From positions 248,001 through 312,000 of the forward strand of contig JAEPMI010000010.1 in NCBI GenBank assembly GCA_017644045.1: a DNA stretch of 64,000 nucleotides, in the 5' to 3' direction. The translations under genes were made by a program, and so were the position numbers. This document shows positions 1-8,430 of this stretch, in pieces. Each line of letters starts with the position of its first letter. Position 1 is the first letter of the stretch. Source of the DNA: Deltaproteobacteria bacterium. GTDB lineage: Bacteria; Myxococcota_A; Polyangia; Polyangiales; Houyiibacteriaceae. The notes under the pieces were generated by a model. It saw only the letters and a program-made list of their open reading frames with translations, had not been told where the DNA came from and ran no database searches.

Positions 1-2576
1 GGGTCGGGCTGGGCGAGCCGCGGCGCGCCATCGAGCTCCTCGAGGAACACGCCGAGACGCTCGAGTCGGCGGACGAGTCGGCCGCCGTTCTCGAGGTCGC
101 GGTGCAGCTGCTCGAGCACGAAGTGGGCGACGGGGAAGCCGCGCTCGAGCTGGCGGCCAAGTCGCTCGCGGCCGGACGGCGCACGCCGGAGCTCCTGCTG
201 ACCTTCGAACGCCTGGCGCTCGCGGCGGGCGCGAACGAGCTGGCGAAGAAGACCTATGACGCCATGCGCGAGCGGACGATGGGCCGCCACGGCGAGCGCG
301 GAACGCTCTACCGCGAGGCGCGCTGGCTCGAGCGAGCCGATGACATCCCCGCGGCGCTCGAAATCTACGGCCGAGCGTTCTCGCTCGCGCCGACCGACGG
401 TGCGGTCCTGCGGGCGCTGGAACGACTCGCGTCCCGCGAGACCGTCGACGGGGCGGAGCACCTGGTGCGGGCCCTGACGCTCCTCGCGGATCATCAGTCC
501 CAACCGGACCGCCGACTGGAGTACGAGTCGCGCGCCATCCAGCTGATGGAGGAGGCGCTCGACGACGTCCCTGCGGCCTTCGAGCGACTGAACGTGGCGT
601 GGCGGGCGACTCAGCGCAGCGCGCTCGTGCCGGAGCTGCGGCGCCTGCTCGTGCAGATGCGCGAACGGGAGATCGGCGATCCCGCGGCGGCGGTGGTGGC
701 GCTCCGCGAGGGCCTCCTGGCGCGCGTCGAGATGACCTGGGACGTACCGGATCAGGTCAACGCGCTCCTGACGCTCAGCGAGATCGAGGGGGACGACGCG
801 GGTGACCTGCCGACGGCCGCCAAGATCCTCCTCGAGGAGGTCATCCCTCGCCGCGAGAAGGAAGGCGACGAGGTCGACGCCGCTCCCATCGCCGAGCGCG
901 CCGCCACCCTCGCCGGCCAGCTCCGCGCCGCGGGTGACGCGGCGCTGGCGGACACGCTCGACGCGAGAGCGGCCGAGCTCCACGCCACGGCGAAAGCCGA
1001 GGCGGAGGCGCGCGAGAACGAGCAGGCGTTCGACTTCGAGATGGGGGACGAGGCGTCATCGGACGCGGCGCCGGGCCTCGCACAGAGCCACGGAGCCACG
1101 GAGTCCACAGAGGAAGAGGAAGAGGAAGAGGAAGAGGAAGAGGAAGAGGAAGAGGACGAGGACGAGGACACACCGGAGTCCGAGTCGGAGCCGGAGCCGG
1201 AGTCGGAGTCCGAGTCCGAGTCGGAACCGGAGTCGGAGTCGGAGTCGGAGTCGGAGTCGGAGTCGGAGTCGGAGTCGGCGTCCGAGTCGGACACTGCCGC
1301 CGACCGAGCGGCTGCTGCGGGGGTCCCGACCGAGACCGCCCGCACGGACCGCGACGACGACCGCACCGACACCGACAATCGCGCCGACGACGAATACGTC
1401 GCCCGTGAGCCGGTCCAGCCCAGCGAACAGGCGCAGGAAGAACGTCCCGAGAGCCAGATGCTGGGCCGCTGGCACGTGGTGCCCGCGCCCGCCGAGGTGA
1501 CCGACGAACGTGAGCTGCGCGAGCGCGTCGCCGACGGAGACCTCGACGCGATGATGGCCCTGGGCACGGCGTTGGCAGAGACGCCGGAGCGCCTTCGTGA
1601 GGGCCAGGAAGTCCTGCTCCGATTGGTGCGAAGCGATCCGTCACGGGTCGAGGTGATCCGCGCGCTGGCCGACATCGCGGAGCGCACGGGCGCGGTCGGT
1701 CTCAGGGGCGCGTGCGCCGAGGTCCGCACGCTCTTCGGCGAGGGGTCCCCCGACGACCGGCCGGCGGGTTGGATGCGCCGGGTCGAGTCCTTCGCCGAGC
1801 TCGTCCCGCACGCGCACACTCCGATGCTCGACGTGCTCCGGCTCGTCTGGGACGAAGCGCAGTCCCTCTTCCGTAAGCGCCTCGAGGACTACGGCGTGCT
1901 CGGGACGCGGCGGGTCACCGCTCACACTCGGGTGGTCGGCGACGCCTACGCTCGCGCCGTCCAGCGGCTCGAGCTGCAGGACGTGGTCAGCGTCTACCTC
2001 CACGAAGCCGCAGGCGACTTCGAGGTGGTGCCGGCGCACGTGCCCGCCGTCCTGATCGGCCGGGGCTCGCTGGAGCCCGAGGTGCAGCCCCTCTTCCGAT
2101 TCCGGCTCGGTCGCGCGCTGGAGCTCTGCCGCTCCGACCACCTGCTCCTCGCGACCCGTCCCGCCGACGCGCGCGCCGCGTTGGTCGAGGGGGTGTGGGC
2201 GGCGTTCGGTCCGGCGACGGCTCAGCAGGACGTCTCGAAGGAGGCGGCCTCGTTCGCGGCCGATCTCTGGCGCACCATTCCCACCCCCGTCCAGTCGGAG
2301 ATCCGACGCCTCGCTCCGGACGCCCGCCCAGACGCCGAAGCGTTGACCGACGAGGTCCTCGCACGGGCCGCTCGAGCCGGGTACCTCGTCGAGGGGTCAC
2401 TCGCCGTGGCTCGCGACGCCCTCGCCCTCGAGCACCGGGCGCTCGCCGAATGCACGGCCGATCCCGAGGGCTACGCCAGGGCCTGCGAGCTCTGCCCGCC
2501 CTTCGCGGCGACGGTCGCCCTCTCCTTCGAGGACGCCTGCCTCACGGCGCGCACCGCCGAAGAACTCGGCGACTGA
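1..2576 (+). CDS. TPR-like repeat protein with long Glu/Ser tract (5' end outside window)
   Basis: The frame is open to the left edge, with good coding sequence (LGEPRRAIELLEEHAETLES) before the first possible start at 102, so the gene begins upstream. The first 300 or so residues are alpha-helical repeats of TPR character (for example ALEIYGRAFSLAPTDGAVLRA), suggesting a protein-protein scaffold. A low-complexity block follows (1110-1284): about 15 Glu, then Asp/Glu, then Ser-Glu and Pro-Glu dipeptides. The C-terminal half is again helical and resembles nothing I can name. Similar large tetratricopeptide proteins are common in myxobacteria. No signal peptide can be judged because the N-terminus is missing. 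The stop lies 4 bases from the convergent stop of the next gene. Specific function unknown. Confidence 0.8.
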   Translation, partial: VGLGEPRRAIELLEEHAETLESADESAAVLEVAVQLLEHEVGDGEAALELAAKSLAAGRRTPELLLTFERLALAAGANELAKKTYDAMRERTMGRHGERGTLYREARWLERADDIPAALEIYGRAFSLAPTDGAVLRALERLASRETVDGAEHLVRALTLLADHQSQPDRRLEYESRAIQLMEEALDDVPAAFERLNVAWRATQRSALVPELRRLLVQMREREIGDPAAAVVALREGLLARVEMTWDVPDQVNALLTLSEIEGDDAGDLPTAAKILLEEVIPRREKEGDEVDAAPIAERAATLAGQLRAAGDAALADTLDARAAELHATAKAEAEARENEQAFDFEMGDEASSDAAPGLAQSHGATESTEEEEEEEEEEEEEEEDEDEDTPESESEPEPESESESESEPESESESESESESESESASESDTAADRAAAAGVPTETARTDRDDDRTDTDNRADDEYVAREPVQPSEQAQEERPESQMLGRWHVVPAPAEVTDERELRERVADGDLDAMMALGTALAETPERLREGQEVLLRLVRSDPSRVEVIRALADIAERTGAVGLRGACAEVRTLFGEGSPDDRPAGWMRRVESFAELVPHAHTPMLDVLRLVWDEAQSLFRKRLEDYGVLGTRRVTAHTRVVGDAYARAVQRLELQDVVSVYLHEAAGDFEVVPAHVPAVLIGRGSLEPEVQPLFRFRLGRALELCRSDHLLLATRPADARAALVEGVWAAFGPATAQQDVSKEAASFAADLWRTIPTPVQSEIRRLAPDARPDAEALTDEVLARAARAGYLVEGSLAVARDALALEHRALAECTADPEGYARACELCPPFAATVALSFEDACLTARTAEELGD
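1110..1284 (+). repeat. In-frame hexanucleotide repeats encoding poly-Glu and Ser-Glu
   Basis: Two adjacent short-period arrays: GAGGAA units (about 1110-1155) and GAGTCG/GAGTCC units (about 1180-1284). Both have a 6-base period, so unit gain or loss keeps the frame. Just upstream, 1080-1110 has a short CACGGAG-type repeat. Confidence 0.9.
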
Positions 2577-2580
2577 CGGG

Positions 2581-3186
2581 CTACGGGCAGGCGGTGATGA
2601 GCTGGAAGTTCGAGCCGGGGCTGCAGAGACCCAGCGACTCGTCGACGGTGCCGTCAGAGGTCATCATGCATGCGGGGAAGAGACAGCCGCTGCAGACGCT
2701 CACGGGCCAGCTGAACGAGCCGGTCTCGATCTCGATCTCGCCCTGGGTCTGACCACGAAGGCTGACCTCCAGGATCAGCTGAGTGGAAGCCGACACGTCG
2801 ATGCTCGAGGGGATGGCCTCCATCGAGACGAAGGAGGTCGAACCGGGCGGGATGTAGCCGGTGGCGGGCACGCTGTACTCCGAGAGCGAGGCGCCGCTGT
2901 TGACGTCGATCACGTTGACCACCGCGTCGGTGATGAACACCCCGTTGGTCTCCGGCCGCAACTCGTTGGCGCGCGGAATCAGCGCGTTGTCGACGGACGC
3001 GAAGAGGATGTAGCTGTTCCCTCGGGAGGGGTCGTACACCCCGTTGCTCAGCATCGTGCCGCCGGTGTAGTCGCACACCCCATCGGAGACCTCGGGGATC
3101 GCCATCCCGGTGATGAAGACCGAGACGTTGTCGTCGGCGCAGCCCATGAGGGCGCAGAGGAGGATGGCCAGTGTGTGCAGTCGCAT
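2581..3186 (-). CDS. Predicted secreted lipoprotein, unknown function
   Basis: 201 residues with a lipoprotein signal peptide: Met-Arg, hydrophobic stretch LAILLCALMG, then Cys16 followed by acidic ADDN. The mature part is beta-rich with Asn, Gly and Ser, and has paired cysteines near the end (CSGC and a C-terminal CP), compatible with disulfides in an exported protein. The start is supported by a GGAGAG Shine-Dalgarno about 8 bases before ATG. Not recognised as any named family. Convergent with the TPR-like gene to its left. Confidence 0.75.
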   Translation of the reverse strand: MRLHTLAILLCALMGCADDNVSVFITGMAIPEVSDGVCDYTGGTMLSNGVYDPSRGNSYILFASVDNALIPRANELRPETNGVFITDAVVNVIDVNSGASLSEYSVPATGYIPPGSTSFVSMEAIPSSIDVSASTQLILEVSLRGQTQGEIEIETGSFSWPVSVCSGCLFPACMMTSDGTVDESLGLCSPGSNFQLITACP

Positions 3187-3247
3187 GATGTTCCGCTCTC
3201 CGTGTCGGACAGCTTATCGGGGACGGTCCGAGCCCACCAAATTCCCG

Positions 3248-4798
3248 TCAGCTTCGAACCACCGCCGCCCGGACCGCGTCCACCGTCATCGGCTCCACTG
3301 CGATCACCCCAGGCGACCCGGGAACGACGAAACGGACCGCATCGCCCTGCCGCTTCTTGTCGTTCTGCACGAAGGGCCAGACCGCGTCGTCCAGACGCCG
3401 GTCGAGATCGATGGGCAGTCCGAGTCGGTCGAGGAGCCGCTCCATCCGCTCCACCTCGGTCGCGTGAGCGCTCCCCCGAGCGACCCCCACGCGCATGGCG
3501 GCGACCAGGCCGAGCGACACCGCCTCCCCGTGACGGAGCCCTCCGTAGCCGGCAGCTGCCTCGAGGCCATGGCCCACCGTGTGGCCGAGGTTGAGGTGCA
3601 TCCGGACCCCCTTCTCGAGGGCGTCCTCGGCGACGATTCGGGCCTTGGTCGCCACCGAGCGCTGGATGGCGCCGATGGTCGCCGCCGTCTCGCCGCGCGC
3701 CAACGCCTCCGCGTCCCGCTCGAGCGCCGCGACCGCGCCCTCCCCTTCGAGCCACGCCGACTTCACCACCTCGGCCAGCCCCGCGATCCGGTCGGCTTTG
3801 GGGAGCGTGACCAGCACCTCGGGATCACAGAGCACGAACGCCGGCTGGTGAAACGCCCCGACCAGGTTCTTGCCGGCCGCGCGGTTGAAACCGGTCTTCC
3901 CGCCGACGGAAGAGTCGACCATCGCGAGGAGCGTGGTGGGGACCTGGCCGAACGCGACGCCTCGAAGGAGGCTCGCGGCCGCGAACCCACTCAAATCGCC
4001 GACCACGCCGCCACCGATCGCGACCACGATCGCGCGTCGGTCGACGCCGGCCTCGAGCGCTCGGTCCCAGATGCGCGCCACCGCGTCGACCGTCTTGTGC
4101 TCTTCGCCCTCGTCCAGCGTGACGTTCACCGCGTCGGGGGGCGCGAGCGGATCGCGGTAGCGCTCGGTGTTCGGGTCGGCGACCAGGATCGGTCGACCGA
4201 AGGGCGTCATGCGGTCCGCGAGCCGATGCCGGTACCCCTCGCCGATCTCGACCACGTAGGAGTCGACGCCGAGTGGCACCGGAACCCTCGCCTCGGCCGC
4301 GACCGTCGCCACCCGCTCGGCGATGGCGGCTGGGTCGCCGACCGAGCTGACCCGCGCGTGGCACTCCGCGTAGGCGCCGGCGCGCTCGGCGAGGAGCGAG
4401 GCGAGGCGAGCGGCCGGGTCTCCAGCGAGGAGCGGCCGGCCCGCGCCTCCGCCGACCCGCTCGAGGAGCGTCTCCAGCGGCGCCTCCAGAGAGATCAGGA
4501 CGCCCCGAGCCAGCAGCTCTCGGCGCAGCACGGTCTGGGTGACCGTCCCGCCTCCGAGCGCGACGACCGTGCGCGGTCCGGAGAGCACGGCTCGCACGGC
4601 ATCCGCCTCTCGACGGCGAAAGCCGGTCTCCCCTTCCCGTTCGAAGATCGTCGGGATGGAGTGACCGGCTTCGGCCTCGATGCGAGCGTCGAGGTCGACC
4701 AAGGGCCAACCGAGACGCTCCGCGAGGCATCGGGCGACGGCGCTCTTGCCGACCCCCATCGGCCCGGACAGGAAAACGCTGCGAGTCTCACCTTCCAC
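3248..4798 (-). CDS. aroKB: Fused shikimate kinase / 3-dehydroquinate synthase
   Basis: One 516-residue chain carries two shikimate-pathway enzymes. Residues 1-170 are shikimate kinase, with the P-loop GPMGVGKS at 12-19, the DxD of LVDLDARIEAE and GGGTVT. From about residue 175 to the end it is 3-dehydroquinate synthase, with the NAD-binding GGGVVGDLSGFAAA, the PTTLLAMVDSSVGGK signature, and metal ligands in LAEVVK and NLGHTVGHGLE. They catalyse the second (AroB) and fifth (AroK) steps towards chorismate, in the cytoplasm. Separate aroK and aroB genes usually follow pilMNOPQ in proteobacteria; here the order is kept but the genes are fused. The GTG start has no Shine-Dalgarno but has TAGTCT six bases upstream, suggesting its own leaderless transcript besides read-through from pilQ. 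Confidence 0.95.
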   Translation of the reverse strand: MEGETRSVFLSGPMGVGKSAVARCLAERLGWPLVDLDARIEAEAGHSIPTIFEREGETGFRRREADAVRAVLSGPRTVVALGGGTVTQTVLRRELLARGVLISLEAPLETLLERVGGGAGRPLLAGDPAARLASLLAERAGAYAECHARVSSVGDPAAIAERVATVAAEARVPVPLGVDSYVVEIGEGYRHRLADRMTPFGRPILVADPNTERYRDPLAPPDAVNVTLDEGEEHKTVDAVARIWDRALEAGVDRRAIVVAIGGGVVGDLSGFAAASLLRGVAFGQVPTTLLAMVDSSVGGKTGFNRAAGKNLVGAFHQPAFVLCDPEVLVTLPKADRIAGLAEVVKSAWLEGEGAVAALERDAEALARGETAATIGAIQRSVATKARIVAEDALEKGVRMHLNLGHTVGHGLEAAAGYGGLRHGEAVSLGLVAAMRVGVARGSAHATEVERMERLLDRLGLPIDLDRRLDDAVWPFVQNDKKRQGDAVRFVVPGSPGVIAVEPMTVDAVRAAVVRS

Positions 4799-4804
4799 GG
4801 GATG

Positions 4805-4810
4805 AGACTA
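4805..4810 (-). promoter_or_regulatory. Predicted -10 element (TAGTCT) for aroKB, leaderless type
   Basis: Lies in the 23-base gap between pilQ and aroKB, with 6 bases between it and the GTG. No clear -35 is visible. It would start transcription at or next to the GTG. Confidence 0.45.
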
Positions 4811-4821
4811 GCAGCTCGCGA

Positions 4822-7005
4822 TCACTGCGGAAGCGCCTCCGCACGGTTCACGATACGCGGCGTGAGGAAGATGAGCAGCTCGTTGCGCTGGTCGGTGACG
4901 CGGCGGCGCTGGAAGAGGACGCCGAGCACGGGGATGTCGCCGAAGAACGGCACGCTGTTGACCTGACGACCGGTGTTCCGGGTGTAGATGCCGCCGATCA
5001 CCGCGGTGTTTCCGTCCGGGATCAGCAGGTCGGTCTCGGCCTCACGCTTGAGGATCGTGGGGTCGCCTCGGGTCGAGGTCCGGTTGAAGTCGGGCTCGTC
5101 GCGGGTGATGGCGACGTGCATCGACACGGATCCATCGGCCGTCACGTGAGGGCGGACCTTGAGCTCGAGCTTCGCCTCCTGGAAGGCGGTGTTCACGCCC
5201 TGCGCGCTGACCTGCGAGTAGGGAATCAGGGTGCCCTGCGCGATGTGCGCCTCGTGGTTGTCGAGGGTGAGGATCCGCGGCGAGCTGATGATGCGGACCG
5301 TGCCGTTCGACTCCGCGGCGCTCAGGCGAACGTTGATGTTCACGTTGCCGCCGACCGAGCCCAGGCTGAGGCCGATGGCACCACCCTGACCGTCGCCGGT
5401 GATGGCCGGAAGGTTCACCGCGTAGTTCGGCGTGGCCACTCGCTGCTGGAAGGGCGAGAGACCGGCGGTCTGCGACTGCGGGCCGTAGTTACCGCCCGCG
5501 AGGCCGATGTTGCTCGGGAAGACCAGACCGGTCGGGTTGCCGTTGGCGGAGCTCATCACGACGTCGCCACCCCACTGGATACCGACATCACGCTCGTAGT
5601 TGCTGGTGGCCTCGACGATGCGGGCTTCGATGAGCACCTGCGGCGTCTGCGTGTCGAGGGTCCGGACCAGCTCCTCCACGTCGTCGAGCTGGTCGACGAT
5701 GTCGCGGACGATGAGCACGTTGGTGCGCTCGTCGACGCTGACCGTGCCGCGCTCCGAGAGCAGCTCCTGCACCCGCGGCGAGAGCTCACCCGCGGTCGCG
5801 TAGCTGACGGGCACGAGGCGCGTCTCGAGCGGCGCGAGCTGTTCCTGCTGCTTGGCCCGCGCGATGGCCGCCTCGCGTTCCTTCTCGAGCGTTTCGAGCG
5901 GCGCCACGCGGATCAAGTTGCCGCGGCGAACCATGCCGAGCCCCTTGGCCTGGAGGATGACGTCGAGCGCCTGGTCCCAGGGCACGTTGCGCATGCGGAT
6001 GGTGACCGAGCCGCTCACGTCGTCGGCGGTCACGATGTTCACGCCACCGACGTCCGCGAGGAGGCGGAGGATGTTGTGGATGTCCGCGTCCTTGAAGTCG
6101 AGGTCGACGCGCCGACCCGAGTAGCGGCGGCGGCCCCGCGCGCCCCGCACCTGCAGCGGCACGTCGCTCACGAAACCAGCGACGTCGGCGGTCTCGACGG
6201 TCAGCCCATCCACCACGGTCGGGAGGTCGTCGTAGTCGTCTTCGCGCGCAATCGTGCGCGCCGACGGGCGCTGGTTCACCCGCTCGCTCGGCGTGAACAT
6301 CCAGACGATGCGATGGCCCGCGCGAATCGCGGTGCCCTCGGCCCCCTCGTCGTGCTCGACGCGGACCACGGTGCGGCCGTTCTCGGTCGTGAGTCGAACG
6401 GCCTGGACGAGCGAGTCCCGGTCGCCGCGGACTACGCGCTCTGCGCTCGGAGCGAGCGTCGCACCCGGGATGTCCATCCGCGCCGGGCCCTCGTTCACCT
6501 GACGCATGCGGAACTCGCGGGCCTGGTCCATTTCGATGACCACGCGGTCGCGCCCGTCACGCCGCTCGATGGTCACACCCGAGATCGTCGCGGTGCCCTC
6601 GGCGGACGGAGCCTCGCGAGCGTGCTCCTCGCCGGTCTCGAGCCGCACGAAGATGCCGCCCGACCGAGCCCGCGCGCGGTAGCGCACGTTCTGGGTGAGG
6701 CTCAGCTCGATGCGAACGCCCCGGGAGGTCGTGCTCGCGACGGTCCTCGACACCAGTGGGGCGAGCCCCTCGGTGGCGAGTCCCGCTTCGGGCAGTGACG
6801 CCCCCGCCACGTCGATGACCACCACTCGCCCCTCGTCTCGGGTGCGGACCGCGTAGGTCGGCGTCCCGAACGAGCCGCGAATCGCGATCTCGGCGTGATG
6901 CTGGGAGCCCCGGACACCGACGCGTCGGATGGAGGGCGGGTCGGCGCTCGCGACGGAGGCGAGCGCGAGAACGGCGAGAACGATGAGAGCGCACTTGGTA
7001 CGCAT
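4822..7005 (-). CDS. pilQ: Type IV pilus secretin PilQ
   Basis: Outer-membrane secretin through which the type IV pilus is extruded. A Sec signal peptide (MRTKCALIV to ASA) is followed by beta-rich AMIN-type segments that bind peptidoglycan (about residues 25-270). Next come the N0/STN domain (VDLDFKDADIHNILRLLA), an N1 domain (SYATAGELSPRVQELL), and the C-terminal secretin ring ending VPFFGDIPVLGVLFQRR to ELLIFLTPRIV. The open frame could start 22 codons earlier, but the ATG at 7005 has AGGAG 8-9 bases upstream and begins the signal peptide exactly, so I chose it. 727 residues is usual for the family. It is last in the pilMNOPQ run; the 178-base gap to pilP holds a truncated repeat element. 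Confidence 0.95.
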   Translation of the reverse strand: MRTKCALIVLAVLALASVASADPPSIRRVGVRGSQHHAEIAIRGSFGTPTYAVRTRDEGRVVVIDVAGASLPEAGLATEGLAPLVSRTVASTTSRGVRIELSLTQNVRYRARARSGGIFVRLETGEEHAREAPSAEGTATISGVTIERRDGRDRVVIEMDQAREFRMRQVNEGPARMDIPGATLAPSAERVVRGDRDSLVQAVRLTTENGRTVVRVEHDEGAEGTAIRAGHRIVWMFTPSERVNQRPSARTIAREDDYDDLPTVVDGLTVETADVAGFVSDVPLQVRGARGRRRYSGRRVDLDFKDADIHNILRLLADVGGVNIVTADDVSGSVTIRMRNVPWDQALDVILQAKGLGMVRRGNLIRVAPLETLEKEREAAIARAKQQEQLAPLETRLVPVSYATAGELSPRVQELLSERGTVSVDERTNVLIVRDIVDQLDDVEELVRTLDTQTPQVLIEARIVEATSNYERDVGIQWGGDVVMSSANGNPTGLVFPSNIGLAGGNYGPQSQTAGLSPFQQRVATPNYAVNLPAITGDGQGGAIGLSLGSVGGNVNINVRLSAAESNGTVRIISSPRILTLDNHEAHIAQGTLIPYSQVSAQGVNTAFQEAKLELKVRPHVTADGSVSMHVAITRDEPDFNRTSTRGDPTILKREAETDLLIPDGNTAVIGGIYTRNTGRQVNSVPFFGDIPVLGVLFQRRRVTDQRNELLIFLTPRIVNRAEALPQ

Positions 7006-7125
7006 GACGGAGACTCCTCTCGAGACCATGGCTGCCGTGAAATGGTCCGCTGCCAGAGGTCGTGCGGGCAAAAAAGCGACAGGTTCTCCAAACGACGAAC
7101 GCCCCGTCGACGAATCGGCGGGGCG

Positions 7126-7174
7126 CTAGCGCGGGGCTCAGCCCGGTTGAAGGGCGCTACGCGCCCTGAGCACG
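7126..7174. repeat. Truncated left arm of the CTAG-flanked inverted-repeat element
   Basis: Starts with CTAG and the terminal repeat GCGCGGGGCTCAGCCCGGTTG, followed by the subterminal hairpin AGGGCGCTACGCGCCCT (7-base stem, 3-base loop). It is nearly identical to the left end of the complete copy at 44582. The core and right arm are missing. It sits between pilP and pilQ, ending about 10 bases from the pilP stop. Confidence 0.75.
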
Positions 7175-7183
7175 GGTGCGGGC

Positions 7184-7792
7184 TCAGCGGAGGGAGAGGC
7201 TCTCGGCTTCCAGCTCGTCTTCGTTGTAGAGCGGGATGATGCGCGTGAGCGGCGGACGGTCCGGCGCGGTCGGGTCGGTGCGCGTGAGTACGACTTCGTT
7301 GGGTCGGACGCGGGCCACCTGCCACTGCAGCTGAACCGGGATGTCGCTGCCGACCTGAACGGTCTCCGGCCGACCGAGGAAGTCACGCGGCCTCACCACG
7401 TACCCCACCCCGCTCGGGTCCTGGATCATCGCGCGGGGCGGAGAGATGCGGGTGATGATCGCGATCACCTTCATGTCGTCGACGGAGACGTCACCCATCT
7501 TCACGTCGCGGGAGACGGTGGCCCGCTCCGCGGCGGTGGCGACGAACATCCCGATGAAGGGCCGGAACGGATCCCGGTTCGTCGTGTCGAGCTCGACGAA
7601 GTCCTCGTCCGTGTAGGCGGCCGCCTCGGCGACGCCGGCGTCCGGGTCCGCGAGCTCGGTCGGCTCCGGGGCCTCGGGAGCGACCGGCGGCGCCGTCGGA
7701 GAGACCGGCGCGTTGGGCGCGACGACGACCTCGTCCTCGCAGCCGGCGAGCGCGAAGGCGCACAGGAGAATGGCGATGGTTCGACGAATCAT
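7184..7792 (-). CDS. pilP: Type IV pilus inner-membrane lipoprotein PilP
   Basis: 202 residues. A lipoprotein signal (AILLCAFALAGC, Cys18) is followed by a Pro/Ala/Glu-rich linker and a C-terminal beta domain (about residues 70-180). PilP links the PilN/PilO inner-membrane complex to the PilQ secretin in the periplasm. DRPPLTRIIPLYNEDE and DPSGVGYVVRPRDFLG are typical of the C-terminal HR domain. Its start overlaps the pilO stop by four bases (ATGA), so the two are translationally coupled. Confidence 0.9.
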   Translation of the reverse strand: MIRRTIAILLCAFALAGCEDEVVVAPNAPVSPTAPPVAPEAPEPTELADPDAGVAEAAAYTDEDFVELDTTNRDPFRPFIGMFVATAAERATVSRDVKMGDVSVDDMKVIAIITRISPPRAMIQDPSGVGYVVRPRDFLGRPETVQVGSDIPVQLQWQVARVRPNEVVLTRTDPTAPDRPPLTRIIPLYNEDELEAESLSLR

Positions 7793-8430
7793 CGGGCGGC
7801 CCCCGGAGCGTTCGCGGTCTCCGCCGACGGGCGGCGGAAGGTGGTGGCGGTGAAGGTCACGTCGAGCTCGGGAACGGCGCCGGCGCCGTCCTCGCGGTTC
7901 GCCTGAACCGCCTCGACCTGACGCTGCGACTCCTTCAGGTGGATGTCTTCGAGGTTCACCGCGCGCCGGAGCTGACTCGTGGCGTGCGTGAACTTCGCGA
8001 CCTCGTGGAAGGCGCCGCGGACGGTCAGGTCCACCGGAAGACGGGTGTAGAGCTCTTCGGCCTCCTCGGGCCGAGGCTCGACCACCTGCAACTCGAGGTT
8101 GGAGAGCTCCGCGATGCGGTTCAGGTCATCCAGGAAGGCCGCCATCTCGGCGTCCTCCGGAAGGATCTCCTTGTTGCGCCGGTCGATGCCTTCGCGTGCT
8201 GCCAGCTCCTGGCTCACGCGGAGGAACTCCTGCTGCCGCCGCTCGGCCTCGCCGTACTGGGTCTCCAGATCGCGGTGTCGGTTCTGCGCCGACTGGAGCG
8301 AATCGGAGAGGCCACTGTGGAGCGCGAGGTAATAGATCCCGGCGACCACGCCGACCACGACCATCAGGATGAAGACCTTGCCTGCGGTCGGGATACCGTC
8401 GAAACCCGCTGCTTTCTTCGGAGGGGCCAT
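7789..8430 (-). CDS. pilO: Type IV pilus assembly protein PilO
   Basis: 213 residues: a short cytoplasmic lead, one membrane helix (VFILMVVVGVVAGIYYLAL), a coiled coil (about 45-90) and a ferredoxin-like periplasmic domain including ELYTRLPVDLTVRGAFHEV. PilO pairs with PilN to form the inner-membrane alignment complex around the pilus machine. The frame is open far upstream, but the ATG at 8430 overlaps the pilN stop as TGATG, matches the family N-terminus, and leaves the upstream part as a shadow of pilN. Confidence 0.9.
   Translation of the reverse strand: MAPPKKAAGFDGIPTAGKVFILMVVVGVVAGIYYLALHSGLSDSLQSAQNRHRDLETQYGEAERRQQEFLRVSQELAAREGIDRRNKEILPEDAEMAAFLDDLNRIAELSNLELQVVEPRPEEAEELYTRLPVDLTVRGAFHEVAKFTHATSQLRRAVNLEDIHLKESQRQVEAVQANREDGAGAVPELDVTFTATTFRRPSAETANAPGAAR

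Noticed and set aside
1110-1284. Possible CRISPR-like array
   Set aside because: The period is 6 bases and it is in frame in a coding sequence, with no spacers.
752-1819. Ser/Asp-rich minus-strand frame
   Set aside because: Reverse complement of the Glu/Ser repeat region; no promoter, ribosome site or domain.
3110-4966. 618-codon plus-strand open frame
   Set aside because: Shadow of the aroKB fusion.
5116-6798. 560-codon plus-strand open frame
   Set aside because: Shadow of pilQ.
7066-7126. Terminator between pilP and pilQ (CGCCCCG...CGGGGCG stem)
   Set aside because: The hairpin exists but the T-run on the minus strand is about 30 bases away, so intrinsic termination is not supported.
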